Positions 35,561-45,673 of a DNA stretch of 64,000 bases are shown in pieces; the first letter of the stretch is position 1; every line of letters begins with the position of its first letter. The notes under the pieces were generated by a model. It was not told where the DNA came from. It ran no database searches and saw only the letters and a program-made list of their open reading frames with translations. Source of the stretch: Marmoricola sp. URHB0036 (lineage in GTDB: Bacteria > Actinomycetota > Actinomycetes > Propionibacteriales > Nocardioidaceae); contig NZ_AUEP01000009.1 of assembly GCF_000426045.1 (NCBI RefSeq), positions 124,001 through 188,000 on the forward strand, written 5' to 3'. Position numbers and translations under genes: made by a program.

Positions 35561-36186
35561 CCCTGCCCCTCCGATGACTCCACCGCTGACTCCGTCACCG
35601 GGAAGACGAGGTGGGTGACGCGGTCCCCCTGGACGCACTCGATCGGGTCGCCCAGGGGCGCGTCGTCGGTCATCATCTCCCCGAAGAAGGGACGGCCCTG
35701 GCCCATGACCACAGGCACGAGGTCGACGGCCACAGCATCGAGGAGGCCGAGCTCGAGGCACTGCCGCGCGATCGTGCCGGCCGTCACGGCCACGGTGCGC
35801 TCGCCGGCGACCTCCTGTGCCTTCGCAACAGCAGCCTCCACACCGTCGGTGACGAAGTGGAACGGGGCGTCCGGGTGGGCCTCCACCCAGTCCGTCGGCA
35901 CCTGATGCGTCACGACGACCACTGGCACTCCGATCGTGTGCATTCCGTCCCATCCGCCTGTGAAGTCGAACAAGGTGCGACCACACACCAGGGCACCCAG
36001 CCCGTCGACCCACGTGCGCCAGTGCTCGGCGCTCGGCGGGCTCATGTGCAAGGTGATGCGGTCGTCGACGGTGCGGACCTCGACCTCGCCGTTCTGCAGC
36101 CAGTCGAAGAGACGGCCGATCGTGTTGTCGTCCTTGGCGATGTAACCGTCCAGCGACATCGACGCATTGGCGATGACCTTGCCCAT
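35557..36186 (-). CDS. DHFR/RibD-like reductase
   Basis: 209 residues with the RibD C-terminal/DHFR-like fold: VIANASMSLDGYIAKDDN, ALVCGRTLFDFTGGWDG, PVVVVTHQVP, and the NADPH segment VAVTAGTIARQCLELGLLDAVAVDLVPVVMGQGRPFF. AAGGAG lies 6 nt before the ATG. It is the first gene of a four-gene operon (reductase, VOC, SnoaL-like, racemase-like), each pair overlapping by ATGA. The set looks like a compact modification pathway for one unknown small molecule. A similar DHFR-like protein lies at 7891. Confidence 0.92.
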   Translation of the reverse strand: MGKVIANASMSLDGYIAKDDNTIGRLFDWLQNGEVEVRTVDDRITLHMSPPSAEHWRTWVDGLGALVCGRTLFDFTGGWDGMHTIGVPVVVVTHQVPTDWVEAHPDAPFHFVTDGVEAAVAKAQEVAGERTVAVTAGTIARQCLELGLLDAVAVDLVPVVMGQGRPFFGEMMTDDAPLGDPIECVQGDRVTHLVFPVTESAVESSEGQG

Positions 36187-36269
36187 GATGTGCTCCTTCA
36201 ACCGAGATCGGGTTCGGTGTACCGACCAGTGCGGCGGCCCGAAGTCATCGCACGGACACCATGTCCAGG

Positions 36270-38003
36270 TCAGGTCCGCCTGCGCAGCACCCGTGCGGCC
36301 CAGGGACCGAGTGGGGCGTCGGGAGCGATGCCGGAGCCCTCGTTGGTGAGCACCACCTCGGCACCGTCGGGGACCTCGATCCCCTCGTCCGCCGGCACCA
36401 ACCCGTCCCGGTCCGAGAGGTTGGCCACCACCGTCAGTCGCACGTCGCCGAGCGTGCGGGTGAAGGCGTAGAGCTGCTCGTGGTCCGGCACCAGCATCGT
36501 GAAGTCGCCGTGCGCGACCGTCGGCTCGTCGTGCCGCAGCTCGATCAGGCGGCGGTAGTGGTGGAACACCGAGTCGGGGTCGTCGACCTGGGCGGCGGCG
36601 TTGATCTCGGAGTGGTTCGGGTTGACCGCCAGCCACGGCTCACCGGTCGTGAAGCCGGCGTGCGGTGAGGAGTCCCACTGCATCGGCGTACGCGCGTTGT
36701 CACGGCTCTTGCGGCGCAGCGCGGCGAGCACCTGCTCGGCCGGTTCACCTTGAGCCGTGGCCGCGCGGAAGTGGTTGACCGACTCGATGTCGCGGAAGTC
36801 CTCGACCGCGGCGAAAGGAGCGTTGGTCATGCCGAGCTCCTCGCCCTGATAGACGTACGGCGTCCCGCGATGCAGGTGCAGCACCGTGCCGAGGGCCTTG
36901 GCCGACCGGACCCGGTGGCGCGGATCGTCGCTGCCGAAGCGACTGACGGCCCGGGGCTGGTCGTGGTTGCTCCAGTAGAGACTGTTCCAGCCCACGTCGG
37001 CCAGCCCGTCCTGCCACTTCTGCATGGCGGCCTTGAGCCGCGGCAGGGGCAGGGGTACGACGTCCCACTTGCCGCCCGGACCGGAGTCGAGGTCGACGTG
37101 CTCGAACTGGAACACCATGTCGAGCTCGCCGCGGGCCGGGTCGGTGTAGAGCCGCGCCTCCTCGAGCGTGGCACCCGGCATCTCGCCGACGTTGAGCAGC
37201 GTGGACGGTCGACCGGCGAACACCTCGCGATGCATCTCCTGGAGGAACTCGTGGATCCGCGGCCCGTTGAGGATGTGCGGCGAGGGGTCGCCGAGCCCGT
37301 CGGCCGACGCCGGCGAGTCGATCAGTCCCGGTGAGCCCGGCACCATCCGCTTGGAGATGAAGTTGATGACGTCCATCCGGAAGCCGTCGACGCCTCGGTC
37401 GAGCCACCAGCGCATCATCGAGTAGACCGCCTGCCGCAGCCGCGGGTTCTCCCAGTTCAGCTCGGGCTGCTCAGCGGCGAAGATGTGCAGGTAGTACTCG
37501 CCGGTCTTCTCCTCCCACGTCCACGCGGGTCCGGAGAAGAACGACCGCCAGTTCGTCGGCTCGGCTCCTGGCTCGCCGCCGACGAAGCCCTCGCGGGGCG
37601 GTCGCCACCAGTAGAAGTCGCGCAGCTCACTGTCCTTCGAGGACCGGGCCTCGTCGAACCACCGATGCTGGTCGCTGGTGTGGTTCACCACCAGGTCCAT
37701 CACCACCGCGATGCCACGGTCGTGCGCCGCGGCGATGAGCCGGTCCATCTGGTCGAGCGTCCCGAAGAGCGGCTCGACGTCCTGGTAGTCGCTGATGTCG
37801 TAACCGTTGTCGACGAGCGGCGAGCGATAGACCGGGCTCAGCCAGACGACGTCCGCACCGAGGCGCTCGAGGTGGTCGAGCCGGTCGATGATGCCGCCGA
37901 GGTCACCGATCCCGTCACCGTCGCTGTCGGCGAAGCTCTTCGGGTAGATCTGGTAGACGACCGCCGACTTCCACCAGTCCTGGTCGCGAGGAGCTCCCGT
38001 CAC
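36270..38003 (-). CDS. GH13 alpha-glucosidase / oligo-1,6-glucosidase
   Basis: 577 residues, glycoside hydrolase family 13 (AglA/MalL type). N-terminal [26 protein letters not shown] is the hallmark. Catalytic residues: nucleophile Asp in [10 protein letters not shown], acid Glu in LNVGEMPG and Asp in SNHDQPR. It hydrolyses alpha-glucosides to glucose in the cytosol. GTG at 38003 is preferred; it overlaps the ppsA stop (GTGA), so it is coupled to a gluconeogenic operon, an unusual neighbour. The C-terminal beta domain ends WAARVLRRR. The frame stays open upstream without homology. Confidence 0.96.
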   Translation of the reverse strand: MTGAPRDQDWWKSAVVYQIYPKSFADSDGDGIGDLGGIIDRLDHLERLGADVVWLSPVYRSPLVDNGYDISDYQDVEPLFGTLDQMDRLIAAAHDRGIAVVMDLVVNHTSDQHRWFDEARSSKDSELRDFYWWRPPREGFVGGEPGAEPTNWRSFFSGPAWTWEEKTGEYYLHIFAAEQPELNWENPRLRQAVYSMMRWWLDRGVDGFRMDVINFISKRMVPGSPGLIDSPASADGLGDPSPHILNGPRIHEFLQEMHREVFAGRPSTLLNVGEMPGATLEEARLYTDPARGELDMVFQFEHVDLDSGPGGKWDVVPLPLPRLKAAMQKWQDGLADVGWNSLYWSNHDQPRAVSRFGSDDPRHRVRSAKALGTVLHLHRGTPYVYQGEELGMTNAPFAAVEDFRDIESVNHFRAATAQGEPAEQVLAALRRKSRDNARTPMQWDSSPHAGFTTGEPWLAVNPNHSEINAAAQVDDPDSVFHHYRRLIELRHDEPTVAHGDFTMLVPDHEQLYAFTRTLGDVRLTVVANLSDRDGLVPADEGIEVPDGAEVVLTNEGSGIAPDAPLGPWAARVLRRRT

Positions 38004-40369
38004 TGGGAGACCTTGGCCAGCCGCAGCCAGGTGTCCACGACGGTGTCGGGGTTCAGCGAGATCGACTCGATGCCGAGCCCGAGCAGCCACTCGGCCATGT
38101 CGGGGTGGTCGCTGGGTCCCTGGCCACAGATGCCGACGTACTTGCCCTTCTCGCGGCAGGCCTTGATCGCGCGCTCCAGCATGAACTTCACCGCGGGGTC
38201 GCGCTCGTCGAAGGACGCCGCCACGAGCGAGGAGTCGCGGTCGAGGCCGAGGGTCAGCTGGGTCATGTCGTTGGACCCGATCGAGAAGCCGTCGAAGTGC
38301 TCCAGGAACTCCTCGGCGAGTACGGCGTTGGAGGGCACCTCGCACATCATCACGACCTGGAGGTCGTTCTCGCCACGGACCAGCCCGTGCTTGCCGAGCA
38401 GGTCGATCACGCCCTTGCCCTCGGCCACCGTGCGCACGAACGGGATCATGATCTTGACGTTGGTCAGGCCCATCTCGTCGCGCACGTACTTCAGCGCCTC
38501 GGCTTCCATCGCGAAGCAGTCGGCGAACTCGGCGGAGAGATACCGCGAGGCGCCGCGGTAGCCGATCATCGGGTTCTCCTCGTCGGGCTCGAACAGCTCG
38601 CCGCCGACCAAGTTGGCGTACTCGTTGGACTTGAAGTCGCTCATCCGCACGATCACCGGGTGGGGCGCGAACGCAGCCGCGATGGTCGAGACACCCTCGG
38701 CCACCCGCTGCACGAAGAACTCCCTAGGCCCGGCGTACGCCGCGATGGACTCCTCGATCTGTGACTTCAACGGCTGCTCGAGGTCGTCGAGACCGAGCAG
38801 TGCCTTGGGGTGGATCCCGATCTGCCGGTTGATGATGAACTCCAGCCGGGCCAGGCCGACGCCGGCGTTGGGCAGCATGGCGAACGAGAACGCCTGCTCC
38901 GGCGTACCGACGTTCATCATGATCTTGGTGCCGATCTCCGGCATCTCCTCGAGCTCGGTCTCCTCGACGGTGAACTCCAGCTTTCCGTCGTAGATGTAGC
39001 CGGTGTCGCCCTCGGCGCACGAGACGGTGACCTCACGACCGTCCTCCAGCGTCCGGGTCGCGTCGCCGGTCCCGACCACTGCGGGGATGCCGAGCTCGCG
39101 GGCGATGATCGCTGCGTGGCAGGTGCGGCCGCCACGGTTGGTGACGATCGCCGAGGCGCGCTTCATGATCGGCTCCCAGTCGGGGTCGGTCATGTCCGCG
39201 ACGAGCACCTCCCCCTCGACGAAGTCATGCATCTCGTCGATCGACCTCATCATCCGCACGCCGCCGGCGCCGATCTTCTGGCCGATCGCCCGTCCCTCGA
39301 CGACGACCTCGCCCTGCTCCTCCATGCGGAAGCGCTGCTTGACGCCGACCCGGGACATCACCGTCTCGGGTCGTGCCTGCAGGACATAGAGCTCACCGTC
39401 GAGGCCGTCCTTGCCCCACTCGATGTCCATCGGCCGGCCGTAGTGCTCCTCGATGGTGAGCGCGTGGCGGGCGAGCTCCTCGACCTCGTCGTCGGTGAGG
39501 CTGAGCAGCCGGCGCTCGGCCTCGTCGGTGTCGACGAACTCGGTCGTCTTCCCGACCGCCGGGTCATCGGTGTAGATCATCTTGGTGGCCTTGGTGCCGA
39601 CGCCGCGCTTGAGCACCGCCGGCCGGCCGGCGCGCAGCGCGGGCTTGTAGACGTAGAACTCGTCGGGGTTGACGGCGCCCTGCACCACCGCCTCGCCCAG
39701 GCCGTACGACGACGTCACGAACACCGCGTCCTTGAAGCCCGACTCGGTGTCCATCGTGAAGATCACGCCGGAGGCACCGATGTCGGAGCGGACCATCTGC
39801 TGCACGCCGGCCGACAGGGCGACGGCGTCGTGGTCGAAGTCGTGGTGCACGCGGTAGGCGATCGCCCGGTCGTTGTAGAGCGAGGCGAACACCTCCCGGA
39901 TCGCCTGCAGCACCCCCTCGATGCCCGTGATGTTGAGGAAGGTCTCCTGCTGCCCGGCGAACGACGCGTCCGGGAGGTCCTCGGCCGTCGCGCTCGAACG
40001 TACGGCGAAGGACACGTCGTCGCGCCCGTCCACCAAGGTCTCGTAGGCCGCCCGGATGTCGGCCTCGAGGTCGTCGGGGAACTCCTGGTTGACCACCGAC
40101 TGCCGGATCGCCTTGCCGACCTCGGCCAGCTGGCGGGTGTCGTCGGTGTCGAGGCCCTTCAGCTTCTCCGAGATCTCCTCGGCCAGGCCGGTGTCACCGA
40201 TGAAGCGACGGAAGGCGTCGGCCGTCGTGGCGAAGCCGTCGGGCACGCGGACCCCGAGGGACGAGAGGTTGCTGACCATCTCCCCGAGCGAGGAGTTCTT
40301 GCCGCCCACCTCCTCGAGGTCGGCGAGTCCGAGCTCGGCGAACGGCCGCACGTTGACGGGCTTGCTCAT
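38000..40369 (-). CDS. ppsA: phosphoenolpyruvate synthase
   Basis: 789 residues. Catalyses pyruvate + ATP + water to phosphoenolpyruvate + AMP + phosphate. The N-terminal ATP-grasp part begins [12 protein letters not shown], the phosphohistidine is in [21 protein letters not shown] near residue 420, and the C-terminal TIM barrel ends with the cysteine motif [15 protein letters not shown] precedes the ATG. It sits between ppsR and an alpha-glucosidase, with ATGA and GTGA overlaps, so all three are translated from one mRNA. Confidence 0.98.
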   Translation of the reverse strand: MSKPVNVRPFAELGLADLEEVGGKNSSLGEMVSNLSSLGVRVPDGFATTADAFRRFIGDTGLAEEISEKLKGLDTDDTRQLAEVGKAIRQSVVNQEFPDDLEADIRAAYETLVDGRDDVSFAVRSSATAEDLPDASFAGQQETFLNITGIEGVLQAIREVFASLYNDRAIAYRVHHDFDHDAVALSAGVQQMVRSDIGASGVIFTMDTESGFKDAVFVTSSYGLGEAVVQGAVNPDEFYVYKPALRAGRPAVLKRGVGTKATKMIYTDDPAVGKTTEFVDTDEAERRLLSLTDDEVEELARHALTIEEHYGRPMDIEWGKDGLDGELYVLQARPETVMSRVGVKQRFRMEEQGEVVVEGRAIGQKIGAGGVRMMRSIDEMHDFVEGEVLVADMTDPDWEPIMKRASAIVTNRGGRTCHAAIIARELGIPAVVGTGDATRTLEDGREVTVSCAEGDTGYIYDGKLEFTVEETELEEMPEIGTKIMMNVGTPEQAFSFAMLPNAGVGLARLEFIINRQIGIHPKALLGLDDLEQPLKSQIEESIAAYAGPREFFVQRVAEGVSTIAAAFAPHPVIVRMSDFKSNEYANLVGGELFEPDEENPMIGYRGASRYLSAEFADCFAMEAEALKYVRDEMGLTNVKIMIPFVRTVAEGKGVIDLLGKHGLVRGENDLQVVMMCEVPSNAVLAEEFLEHFDGFSIGSNDMTQLTLGLDRDSSLVAASFDERDPAVKFMLERAIKACREKGKYVGICGQGPSDHPDMAEWLLGLGIESISLNPDTVVDTWLRLAKVSQ

Positions 40370-41253
40370 GAGGTGCTCCTGCTCTTCGGGCTGGATGTGT
40401 CCTGGCTCCTGGGGCCCTTCAGGCTCTGCAGGATGATCGTCGAGATCTCCTCGACCGACTTGGTGGAGGAGTCGACGACCGGCAGGTGGTGGGTCTTGAA
40501 GATCTGCTCGGTGCGGCGCAGCTCGAAGGTGCACTGCTCGAGCGAGGCGTAGCGCGAGCTGGGCCGTCGCTCCTGGCGTACGGCGGAGAGCCGCTGGGGC
40601 GTGGTCATCAACCCGAAGCACCGATCAGCCAGCTGCCGGACCGGGCGCGGCAGCTCGTGGGTGTCGAGGTCCTCCTCGACGATCGGGTAGTTGGCCACGA
40701 ACAGGCCGTGCTGGAGCGCGAGGTACATCGCGGTCGGCGTCTTGCCGCAGCGCGACGGCGCCACCAGGATCACGTCGGCCTTCTCCAGGCCCCGCACGCT
40801 CTGGCCGTCGTCGTGCTCGATGGTGTACTCCACCGCCTGCATCCGGCTGTTGTAACGCTTGATGTCACCGACACCGTGCAGCCGGGCGGCGGCGTGCACG
40901 CCGTGTGTCTCCAGGATCGACTCGACCCGGTCCATGTGCAGGCCGAAGAAGTCGATGACGGGGCAGCGCGTCTTGACCAGCTCGAGGCGCACCTCGTCGC
41001 TGGCGGCGGTCGCGAAGACGAGCGGGGTGCGCGGACTGGTCTCCAGCACCGCGTCGAGACGCGCCACCACCTCGCGGGCCTCCTCGATCGAGGAGATGAA
41101 CGGGATGAGGGTGCGCTCGAAGCGCACGTCCGGGAACTGGATCAGCAGGGCGTTGCCCATCGTCTCTGCGCTGATGCCGGTGCTGTCGGACAGGAAGAAG
41201 ACCGGCACGACGTCGGGTGCACCCCCGGTCGCTGCTTGGCCGCTGTCGCTCAC
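40366..41253 (-). CDS. ppsR: PEP synthase regulatory protein (DUF299 kinase/phosphotransferase)
   Basis: 295 residues. Bifunctional serine/threonine kinase and Pi-dependent phosphorylase that switches PEP synthase off and on by ADP-dependent phosphorylation. The P-loop APSRCGKTP lies at 165-173; the N-terminus [22 protein letters not shown] and [19 protein letters not shown] are family signatures. GTG start at 41253 with GAGGAGG upstream. It overlaps ppsA by ATGA, the canonical pairing. The TCACCC-N5-GGGTGA site lies 66 bp upstream on this side as well. Confidence 0.96.
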   Translation of the reverse strand: MSDSGQAATGGAPDVVPVFFLSDSTGISAETMGNALLIQFPDVRFERTLIPFISSIEEAREVVARLDAVLETSPRTPLVFATAASDEVRLELVKTRCPVIDFFGLHMDRVESILETHGVHAAARLHGVGDIKRYNSRMQAVEYTIEHDDGQSVRGLEKADVILVAPSRCGKTPTAMYLALQHGLFVANYPIVEEDLDTHELPRPVRQLADRCFGLMTTPQRLSAVRQERRPSSRYASLEQCTFELRRTEQIFKTHHLPVVDSSTKSVEEISTIILQSLKGPRSQDTSSPKSRSTS

Positions 41254-41319
41254 TCGACCTCCTCGCGGGCGGGTCACCGGCTCCGGGCACCGGCACCGTG
41301 GTCGGTCCATCATGCCCGC

Positions 41320-41336
41320 TCACCCAGAACGGGTGA
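41320..41336. promoter_or_regulatory. TCACCC-N5-GGGTGA palindrome, site 2
   Basis: TCACCC (41320-41325), AGAAC, GGGTGA (41331-41336). It lies in the divergent promoter region between ppsR and aqpZ. A TAGCGT -10-like box for aqpZ lies at 41387-41392, 50 bp downstream. Confidence 0.6.
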
Positions 41337-41421
41337 ATGGGTGTCGCGCCACGGCCTCGCATGCTGCCGGCAGCCGCGGTGACGGCTAGCGTTGTTCCAC
41401 TCCCCAGCAGAGGTGGTGCCC

Positions 41422-42141
41422 ATGTACTCCATGCGACAGCGACTGGCAGCCGAGCTGTTCGGCACGTTCTGGTTGGTCCTCGGAGGGTGCGGCACCGCCG
41501 TGCTGGCCGGGTCGATCGTCAAGAACGAAGGGGTGGCCCTGGCGTTCGGCTTGACCGTCGTCACCATGGCCTACGCCGTGGGCCACATCTCCGGTGGTCA
41601 CTTCAACCCGGCCATCACCATCGGTCTCGCCGCCGGCAAGCGGTTCGACTGGCGCGAGGTCCCGGCGTACGTCGTGACCCAGGTCGTCGGCGCCATCGTC
41701 GCCGCAGGTGTGCTGCTCGTCATCGCCAACGGCACCGACGGCTTCGACATCGACAACGGTTTCGCCACCAACGGGTACGGCGACCACTCGCCGGGCGGCT
41801 ACTCGCTGCTCGCGGTGATCGTGGCCGAGGTCGTGCTGACGGCGTTCTTCCTCTACGTCATCCTCGGCGTGACCGACACACCGGCCCCGAAGGGGTTCGC
41901 CCCGCTCGCCATCGGCCTGGCGCTGACCCTGATCCACCTGATCTCCATCCCGGTCAGCAACACCTCGGTCAACCCGGCGCGTTCGATCGGGCCGGCCGTC
42001 TTCGCCGGTGGCGACGCGCTCACCCAGCTGTGGGTGTTCCTGGTCGCACCGGTCGTCGGCGGGCTGATCGCCGGGGCGTCGTACGCCGGGCTGTTCGGGG
42101 GCGGCCTGGTCGCACCCCTGGAAGAAGCCACCGAGGGCTGA
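41422..42141 (+). CDS. aquaporin (AqpZ-like water channel)
   Basis: About 239 residues, six membrane helices with both NPA loops: GGHFNPAIT and SVNPARS. The selectivity filter of water-specific AqpZ (Phe, His, Thr, Arg) is matched by [21 protein letters not shown]. It should pass water at the inner membrane. GTG or ATG starts are possible; the ATG at 41422 has AGAGGTGG upstream. An ATG at 41392 would overlap the -10 box and is unlikely. It is divergent from ppsR and converges on the MalT-type regulator gene 3 bp away. Confidence 0.95.
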   Translation: MYSMRQRLAAELFGTFWLVLGGCGTAVLAGSIVKNEGVALAFGLTVVTMAYAVGHISGGHFNPAITIGLAAGKRFDWREVPAYVVTQVVGAIVAAGVLLVIANGTDGFDIDNGFATNGYGDHSPGGYSLLAVIVAEVVLTAFFLYVILGVTDTPAPKGFAPLAIGLALTLIHLISIPVSNTSVNPARSIGPAVFAGGDALTQLWVFLVAPVVGGLIAGASYAGLFGGGLVAPLEEATEG

Positions 42142-42144
42142 GGC

Positions 42145-44748
42145 TCAGAGCAGTCCGCGCACCCTGGCGGCGGTGACGGCGTCTCGCCGCGAGGAGACGC
42201 CGAGCTTGCGGTAGACGCTGCGCAGGTGCGTCTTCAAGGTGTTCACCGAGACGAACATCGAGTGGGCGATCTCCTCCACCGTGCGCAGGGTCGGCAGCTC
42301 GACCAGCACCTCGAGCTCGCGAGCCGTGAGCACCTCCGGGGAGGTGTCCGTGGGTCGCGGTGAGCCCGCGATCCGCTCGGCGAGCACCTCGTGGGTGCCC
42401 CAGCGGCCCCGCTCCTGCTGGAGCAGGGTCAGCATCTCCTCGCCGCCGAAGTCCACGATCGCCCGCGGGGCATCGAACTGGTCGGCCAGCTCGAGTGCCT
42501 GTCGCGCGGCCCGGGTCGCCCCGAAGGTGTCCTCCTCCAGCATCGCGAGCCGCGTCTCGAGCGAGGCCGCGATCAGCCGGCTCACCGGGGTCACGACCTG
42601 GACCTGCCCGCCGCTGACCTGCCGGACAGCGTCGAGGGCCTGGCGACGCCGACCCGTGGCACCGTCGACCATCGCATCGATCAGCCGGACCTCGCCGCAC
42701 TCGCCCACGCTGCGGCGGACGGCCTCCGCGGTCTCCTGGACCCGGTCGACCCGGTGGAGCATCAGGCTGATCCTGGCGTCGACCAGCGCCGCGTGGACCA
42801 CCAGGGCTGGAGTACGACGTGTCTCGGCGCCCGCCCACACGTCGTGCACCTCGCCCGCCGAGGTGAAGGCCCGGGGGTCGGCCTCGAAGGCGATCACCTG
42901 GTCGAGGAGCAGGACCGCGGCTGCCACGCCCGGGTCGGACGACCCGTCCAGCAGTGTCCGGGCCCGGGACGCGTGCCAGCGGGCGACGCCGTCCTCCATC
43001 CGGAGCCTGGCGCACCAGGCCCGCAGCAGGTGGGCGTTGGCGAGCCGCGGCGAGGCTCCCCAGCCGTGCTCGCGGGCGATGGCGAAGGCGCGGTCGAGGT
43101 AGGGGCCCACTCCGCGGTAGTCGGAGCAGGCTGCGCGGGCCAGGGCCAGCAGGCCCAAGGTGTCGACCAGGGCCGCGGGACGGCCCAGGCCCTCCGCGAG
43201 GTCGGCCGCTGCGTCCAGCACCAGGGTTGCCGCGGTCGAGTCGCCGGTGGCAAGCATGGCCCCGCCCCGCTCCACGGCCGCGTAGACCTGGACGTCCGGC
43301 GAGGTCGCCAGTGGCCCCTCCTGCTCGTCGAGCTCGACGGGGAGGCCCCGGCGTCGGCGCAGGTGCCGGTCGACCCCGCGCCAGGTCTCCTCGAGGTCGG
43401 AGTCGATCTCGGTCTCGCTTGACCCCGCCCGGGCGAGCGCCAGCTCCCCTCGCGCGTCGCTGGCCCGACCGAGGTCGGTGAGCGCGGCGGCGGCGACGAC
43501 ATGGGTCCACGGTCCCGACGGGGACGGCCGTCCGGACGACCCAGCCAGTGAGTCGAGCAGCAGGCTGGCCTCGCCCGCGTTGACCAGGCCCATGCCCACG
43601 GCGGCCACCACCCGCTCGACCACGGCGGTGTTCTCGCTGGCGCGGGCGTGACGGACCGCCTCCAGCGGGAGCCCCGCGTCCAGGAACCAGTCCGCGGCAC
43701 GCGTGTGCAGCCGGTGCTCGCGCTGGCGGTCCGAACGCGCCAGCTCGGCCCGCAGGTAGGAGCGCAGCAGCGGGTGGAAGCGGTACCACGGCTGGCCGTC
43801 CGGCGTCGCGGGTGAGCGGGTGACCAGTCCCGAGGAGGCGACCAGGCCCTCGAGCACCCGGCCGGCGTCCGTCATACCGGACAGCTGCACGGCGAGGTCG
43901 AGCGGCAGCAGGTCGGGTACGCCGGCCACGAGCATCAACGACTGCACCCTCGGGTCCTGGCGTCGCAACAGCTCCCGGAAGAGGTACTCCGCCATCACGT
44001 AGTCGTCCTCGACCGGCGCCAGCGGCAGGTCGGCGTCGGTGCGCAGGGAGAGCAGCATCAACGAGACGAGGGCGGGCCACCCGTCCGTGCGCTCCCAGAT
44101 GAGCTGTCGCTTCTCCTCGTCGAGCCCGGGGGCGAGCTGTCTAAGCTCGTCGATGGTGAAGGCCAGGTCTCGGACCCGCAGCCGGATGAGCTCACCGCGC
44201 AGGTGCAGGCCCTGGAGGGCGGTCAGCGGCGGGTCGGAGCGGCTGGTCAGCACCAGCTTCACCGAGGCGGGGAGCAGCCCCACGAACTGGTCGAGGTCAG
44301 CCAGGACCTTCGGGTCGACGAGCTCGTGGAGGTTCTCCAGGACGAGCACCAGCTGGCGGTCGGCGAGCGCCTCGGCCAGCTCGTTGAGGAAGGCCATGGC
44401 ACCGGCACGGTGCGGCGCAGCCAGCCCAGCCCCTGCCAGCTCGGGACGGGCGGAGGTGACGGCCTGGAGCACCAGCGACCAGAAGCGGAAGGTGTGCGAC
44501 TCGGTGGCGTCGAGCGAGCACCAGGCGACCTTGACGCGCGCAGGATCGAGGCCGCGCGCCCATACCGAGACTGCGGTCGTCTTGCCGAAGCCGGCGGGTG
44601 CGCACACGGCCAGGACGCAGGCCCCCTCGCCGGGTCCGACCAAGGTGTCCAGACGCTCACGGAGCCGCGCCCGGTCGATCAGATCCCCGGCGGCGATCGG
44701 GACCTGCAACTTGGCGCGCAGCTGCACCGACGTGCGGGTCGTTGCCAC
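42145..44748 (-). CDS. MalT-type (LAL) LuxR-family regulator
   Basis: 867 residues. N-terminal STAND/AAA-type ATPase with Walker A CAPAGFGKTTA near 49-59 and LTSRSDPPL near 188. A long helical repeat (TPR-like) middle follows. The C-terminal LuxR helix-turn-helix reads LTARELEVLVELPTLRTVEEIAHSMFVSVNTLKTHLRSVYRKLGV. MalT-type regulators are ATP- and ligand-dependent activators. GTG start with GGGAA upstream. It lies 79 bp after a small gene on the same strand, and TCACCC-N5-GGGTGA sites flank the locus. Confidence 0.95.
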   Translation of the reverse strand: MATTRTSVQLRAKLQVPIAAGDLIDRARLRERLDTLVGPGEGACVLAVCAPAGFGKTTAVSVWARGLDPARVKVAWCSLDATESHTFRFWSLVLQAVTSARPELAGAGLAAPHRAGAMAFLNELAEALADRQLVLVLENLHELVDPKVLADLDQFVGLLPASVKLVLTSRSDPPLTALQGLHLRGELIRLRVRDLAFTIDELRQLAPGLDEEKRQLIWERTDGWPALVSLMLLSLRTDADLPLAPVEDDYVMAEYLFRELLRRQDPRVQSLMLVAGVPDLLPLDLAVQLSGMTDAGRVLEGLVASSGLVTRSPATPDGQPWYRFHPLLRSYLRAELARSDRQREHRLHTRAADWFLDAGLPLEAVRHARASENTAVVERVVAAVGMGLVNAGEASLLLDSLAGSSGRPSPSGPWTHVVAAAALTDLGRASDARGELALARAGSSETEIDSDLEETWRGVDRHLRRRRGLPVELDEQEGPLATSPDVQVYAAVERGGAMLATGDSTAATLVLDAAADLAEGLGRPAALVDTLGLLALARAACSDYRGVGPYLDRAFAIAREHGWGASPRLANAHLLRAWCARLRMEDGVARWHASRARTLLDGSSDPGVAAAVLLLDQVIAFEADPRAFTSAGEVHDVWAGAETRRTPALVVHAALVDARISLMLHRVDRVQETAEAVRRSVGECGEVRLIDAMVDGATGRRRQALDAVRQVSGGQVQVVTPVSRLIAASLETRLAMLEEDTFGATRAARQALELADQFDAPRAIVDFGGEEMLTLLQQERGRWGTHEVLAERIAGSPRPTDTSPEVLTARELEVLVELPTLRTVEEIAHSMFVSVNTLKTHLRSVYRKLGVSSRRDAVTAARVRGLL

Positions 44749-44827
44749 AAGTTTCCCTTCCCGCGCCCCACAGTACGACGAGCGGGGCCCTGTCCATCCC
44801 TGGGGACGACCCGGGCGAGGCGGTGGA

Positions 44828-45058
44828 TCAGTCCGGCAACCGCCTCATCTCGAGCAGGGTGAGGCCGAACATCTGGAACCGGGCCAGCAGCCCGTGCAGG
44901 TGCGCGTCGTCGTACACCGCCCCGAACAGCGCGGTACCTCCCGCCGGCCCCTTGGCCGCGGTGAGCTCGGGGAACGCCGACAGCACGGTCTCGGACACGA
45001 CCCCGTGCACCAGGAACTCGTAGCGGACCGTTGATCCCTGCTCTGCGCGTTCGGTCAT
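44828..45058 (-). CDS. small conserved-looking hypothetical protein
   Basis: 76 residues with no signal or membrane helix. VRYEFLVHGVVSETVLSAFPELTAAKG and ALFGAVYDDAHLHGLLARFQMFGLTLLEMRRLPD suggest a small alpha/beta ferredoxin-like fold that I have seen in actinobacteria without function. It is the first gene on the minus strand before the MalT-type regulator; a TCACCC-N5-GGGTGA site lies 86 bp upstream. It could be cotranscribed with the regulator. Longer starts upstream are not supported. Confidence 0.75.
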   Translation of the reverse strand: MTERAEQGSTVRYEFLVHGVVSETVLSAFPELTAAKGPAGGTALFGAVYDDAHLHGLLARFQMFGLTLLEMRRLPD

Positions 45059-45144
45059 GGCTGCTCCACCGGCACCTCGTGGGCTGTGCATTGCGCGGAC
45101 CCCTCTCCGCACAGCCAGCATGAGCCAGCCCGACGGGTGCTTCC

Positions 45145-45161
45145 TCACCCGTCGCGGGTGA
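45145..45161. promoter_or_regulatory. TCACCC-N5-GGGTGA palindrome, site 3
   Basis: TCACCC (45145-45150), GTCGC, GGGTGA (45156-45161). It lies in the divergent gap between the small gene at 45058 and the holin-family gene at 45188. Confidence 0.6.
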
Positions 45162-45187
45162 CCCCCCGGGCTGCTGGGGGCAGCAAC

Positions 45188-45571
45188 ATGACGACCACGA
45201 CGGGAGGAGACGGTGTGCTGGCACGACTGGTCACGCACTGGCTGGTGCTCGCGGTCGCACTCGCCGTGGTCGCCGGGCTGCTGGACAGCGTCGAGGTCTC
45301 GGGCGGCGTGTTCGGGCTGCTGGGTGCGTCCCTGCTCTTCGGTCTGGTGGACGCGATCCTGGGGCCGATCCTGCGGCTCCTGACCCTCCCCCTGACGTTG
45401 ATCACGCTCGGCCTGTTCACCCTGGTCGTCAACGCGATCCTGCTGTTCGTGGCGGCCGGGCTCAGCGACAACCTCGACGTCGGAGGCTTCTTCCCGACCG
45501 TGCTGGCAGCGCTGGTCATCACCGTGGTCTCCACCCTGCTCGGCTGGGTGCTCGGCACCGGCCGGCGCTGA
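45188..45571 (+). CDS. phage holin family (DUF360-like) membrane protein
   Basis: 127 residues with four hydrophobic helices: VTHWLVLAVALAVVAGLL, GGVFGLLGASLLFGLVDA, LPLTLITLGLFTLVVNAILL and VLAALVITVVSTLLGWVLG. This is the mycobacterial-type holin/DUF360 (PF04020) family, common in ordinary chromosomes and not a sign of a prophage. Its function is unclear. ATG at 45188 follows a GGGGG tract; GTG at 45215 is an alternative. Confidence 0.85.
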   Translation: MTTTTGGDGVLARLVTHWLVLAVALAVVAGLLDSVEVSGGVFGLLGASLLFGLVDAILGPILRLLTLPLTLITLGLFTLVVNAILLFVAAGLSDNLDVGGFFPTVLAALVITVVSTLLGWVLGTGRR

Positions 45572-45673
45572 GGTCGGCCCCAGCGGCGCACAAGCGCACT
45601 GCAAGAGGGCTGCAAGAGGGGTGCTCCACGCTCAGGGGGACAGAGAAGATCCCCCCCGCACCAGGAGCACACC

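Noticed and set aside
45188-45571. Holin-family gene as evidence of a prophage
   Set aside because: This DUF360-type family is common in actinobacterial chromosomes, and no other phage gene is nearby.
45599-45620. Tandem 11-bp repeat CTGCAAGAGGG before the 65-residue membrane protein gene
   Set aside because: Only two units and no other copy noticed; insufficient to call an operator.
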